A stretch of 64,000 nucleotides of DNA from Methanobrevibacter_A sp964431035 (GTDB taxonomy: Archaea; Methanobacteriota; Methanobacteria; Methanobacteriales; Methanobacteriaceae). This document shows positions 63,135 to 64,000 of the stretch, piece after piece. Each line of letters starts with the position of its first letter. Position 1 is the stretch's first letter. Location of the stretch: the NCBI GenBank assembly GCA_964431035.1, contig CAYSIF010000001.1:1-64000 (forward strand). The letters are read 5' to 3'. The notes under the pieces are model-generated. The model made no database searches. It was not told the origin of the DNA and saw only the letters and a list, made by a program, of their open reading frames with translations. A program made the position numbers and the translations under genes.

Positions 63135-64000
63135 TTAAATATCAGAGAATACTTCATCTAATATTTTAACCATTTTATCTATATCTTCTTTTGTTATTAT
63201 TAGTGGAGGTGCGAATCTTAGTACACTTCCAGCTGTGCAGTTTATTAGCACTCCTTTTTCTCTCATTTTATCCACTATTTCTGCACCAGCGAAGTTTAAT
63301 TCTAGTCCTTGTAGTAGTCCTAGTCCTCTAACATCTACTATGAAATCGTATTTTTCTTTTAATTCTAATAATTTGTTTTGTAAGTATTCTCCCATGTTTT
63401 TTACATTGGAGAGTATTTTATCTTCTTCTATTATTTCAAGTGTAGTGTTTGCTACTGCACATGCTAGTGGGTTTCCACCGAATGTTGATCCGTGGTCTCC
63501 TGGTACGAATCCTTTACTTACTTCTTCTGTTGCAAGTGTTGCACCTATTGGGAATCCGCTTCCTAGTCCTTTTGCAAGGGATACTATGTCTGGTTTGAGA
63601 TTGTAGGTTTGTGATGCTAAAAATTCTCCACATCTTCCTACTCCGGTTTGCACTTCATCTATTATTAGGAGGATTTTATTTTCTTCACATATTTTTTCTA
63701 CTTCTTTTATGTATTCTTTTGAAGCTACATTAATTCCTCCTTCTCCTTGAACGACTTCTAACATTATTGCAGCTGTGTTGTTATCTACTGCATCTTTTAA
63801 TGCTTGTGTGTCGTTGAATTCTACGTGTTTGAAACCTGGAGGTAGTGGTTTGAATGGGAGTTTGTATTGGTCTTGTCCTGTTGCTGTTACTGTTAGCATT
63901 GTTCTTCCGTGGAATGAGTCTATTGCTGTTATTATGTTTTCTTTTCCTGTGTATTTTCTTGCTAGTTTTATTGCTGCTTCGTTTGCTTCTGCTCCACTAT
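63135..64000 (-). CDS. argD: Acetylornithine aminotransferase (class III), 5' end outside window
   Basis: PLP enzyme of arginine synthesis, and in some species of lysine synthesis (N-succinyl- or N-acetyl-aminoadipate route). About 288 residues are present, from SGAEANEAAIKLARKYTG at the window edge to the C-terminus. Motifs: AIDSFHGRTMLTVTATG, EVVQGEGGINVAS, LLIIDEVQTGVGRCGEF and the PLP lysine in DIVSLAKGLGSGFPIGAT. DHGSTFGGNPLACAVA and the C-terminal GVLINCTAGSVLRFAPPL are intact. The ATG at 63899 is internal, since the protein continues upstream. Confidence 0.92.
   Translation of the reverse strand, partial: SGAEANEAAIKLARKYTGKENIITAIDSFHGRTMLTVTATGQDQYKLPFKPLPPGFKHVEFNDTQALKDAVDNNTAAIMLEVVQGEGGINVASKEYIKEVEKICEENKILLIIDEVQTGVGRCGEFLASQTYNLKPDIVSLAKGLGSGFPIGATLATEEVSKGFVPGDHGSTFGGNPLACAVANTTLEIIEEDKILSNVKNMGEYLQNKLLELKEKYDFIVDVRGLGLLQGLELNFAGAEIVDKMREKGVLINCTAGSVLRFAPPLIITKEDIDKMVKILDEVFSDI

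Noticed and set aside
63235..63606. Long open frames on the strand opposite real genes, for example within argD, polC, nrdD and truD
   Set aside because: They mirror the third-position bias of the true gene on the other strand, are rich in Leu/Ser/Cys, lack ribosome binding sites and have no recognisable motif.

Overview
The window is very AT-rich archaeal DNA from a methanogen of the order Methanobacteriales, most likely Methanosphaera or a close relative. The evidence is a cfbD gene for coenzyme F430 synthesis, a class I lysyl-tRNA synthetase, two-subunit DNA polymerase D, the information-processing gene clusters typical of archaea, GGTGAT-type ribosome binding sites, TTTATATA-type promoters, and secreted adhesin-like proteins with Ig-like repeats as in gut Methanobacteriales. 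The genus is inferred from composition and content; no marker gene proves it.

Layout. 1-1.7 kb: end of an iron/cobalamin-type ABC importer operon. 1.9-7.6 kb: fdhD, hxlB with a divergent LysR-like regulator, a PfkB sugar/nucleoside kinase, lysK and a cytosine-deaminase-like enzyme. 7.7-15.1 kb: a coiled-coil protein, anaerobic ribonucleotide reductase nrdD, the PolD large subunit polC and a 53-residue Sec61-beta gene. 15.2-21.9 kb: a complete tryptophan operon trpEGDCFBA, preceded by a phased cluster of TGTACA-like boxes around its TATA element. 21.9-25.1 kb: a PLD-helicase-DUF3427 protein with a co-oriented MutT-type NUDIX gene. 25.2-32 kb: an M50 protease, a zinc ribbon protein, a secreted beta-helix/papain-like protease/Ig protein, purB and a membrane protein. 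32.3-35.1 kb: copper ATPase and metallochaperone. 35.2-45.3 kb: DUF2142 membrane protein, DUF126 (phosphomevalonate dehydratase small subunit), truD, tRNA-Arg(GCG), an AIR-synthase-like protein, an all-Ig secreted protein, hisH, cfbD, a YchF-like GTPase and a PAC2 protein. 45.3-57.9 kb: two translation/transcription super-clusters (rpl44e-rps27e-aif2a-nop10-PAC2 and tfs/rpoL/csl4/dph2/hpt on the minus strand; srp54-pus10-rpl21e-rpoF-DUF655-ksgA-prmC-like on the plus strand). 57.9-64 kb: a toxin-antitoxin-like pair between two 111-bp direct repeats, dapF-lysA, vapBC, a NUDIX hydrolase, a TIGR04076 protein and the start-truncated argD.

Most noteworthy. (1) Two genes (the NUDIX partner of the helicase and a hidden 259-residue membrane protein) have no ATG, GTG or TTG anywhere they could start. 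Both have ATT at normal distance from a ribosome binding site; a third gene may do the same. (2) The last 111 bp of the prmC-like gene is repeated 1072 bp downstream with a single synonymous difference, bracketing a two-gene toxin-antitoxin-like cassette. (3) The plus strand alternates between G/T-rich and A/C-rich blocks irrespective of gene direction, with switch points inside genes such as lysK, copA and polC. (4) The helicase/NUDIX pair is a candidate defence or nucleic-acid repair module. No CRISPR array, insertion sequence, rRNA or intein was seen.
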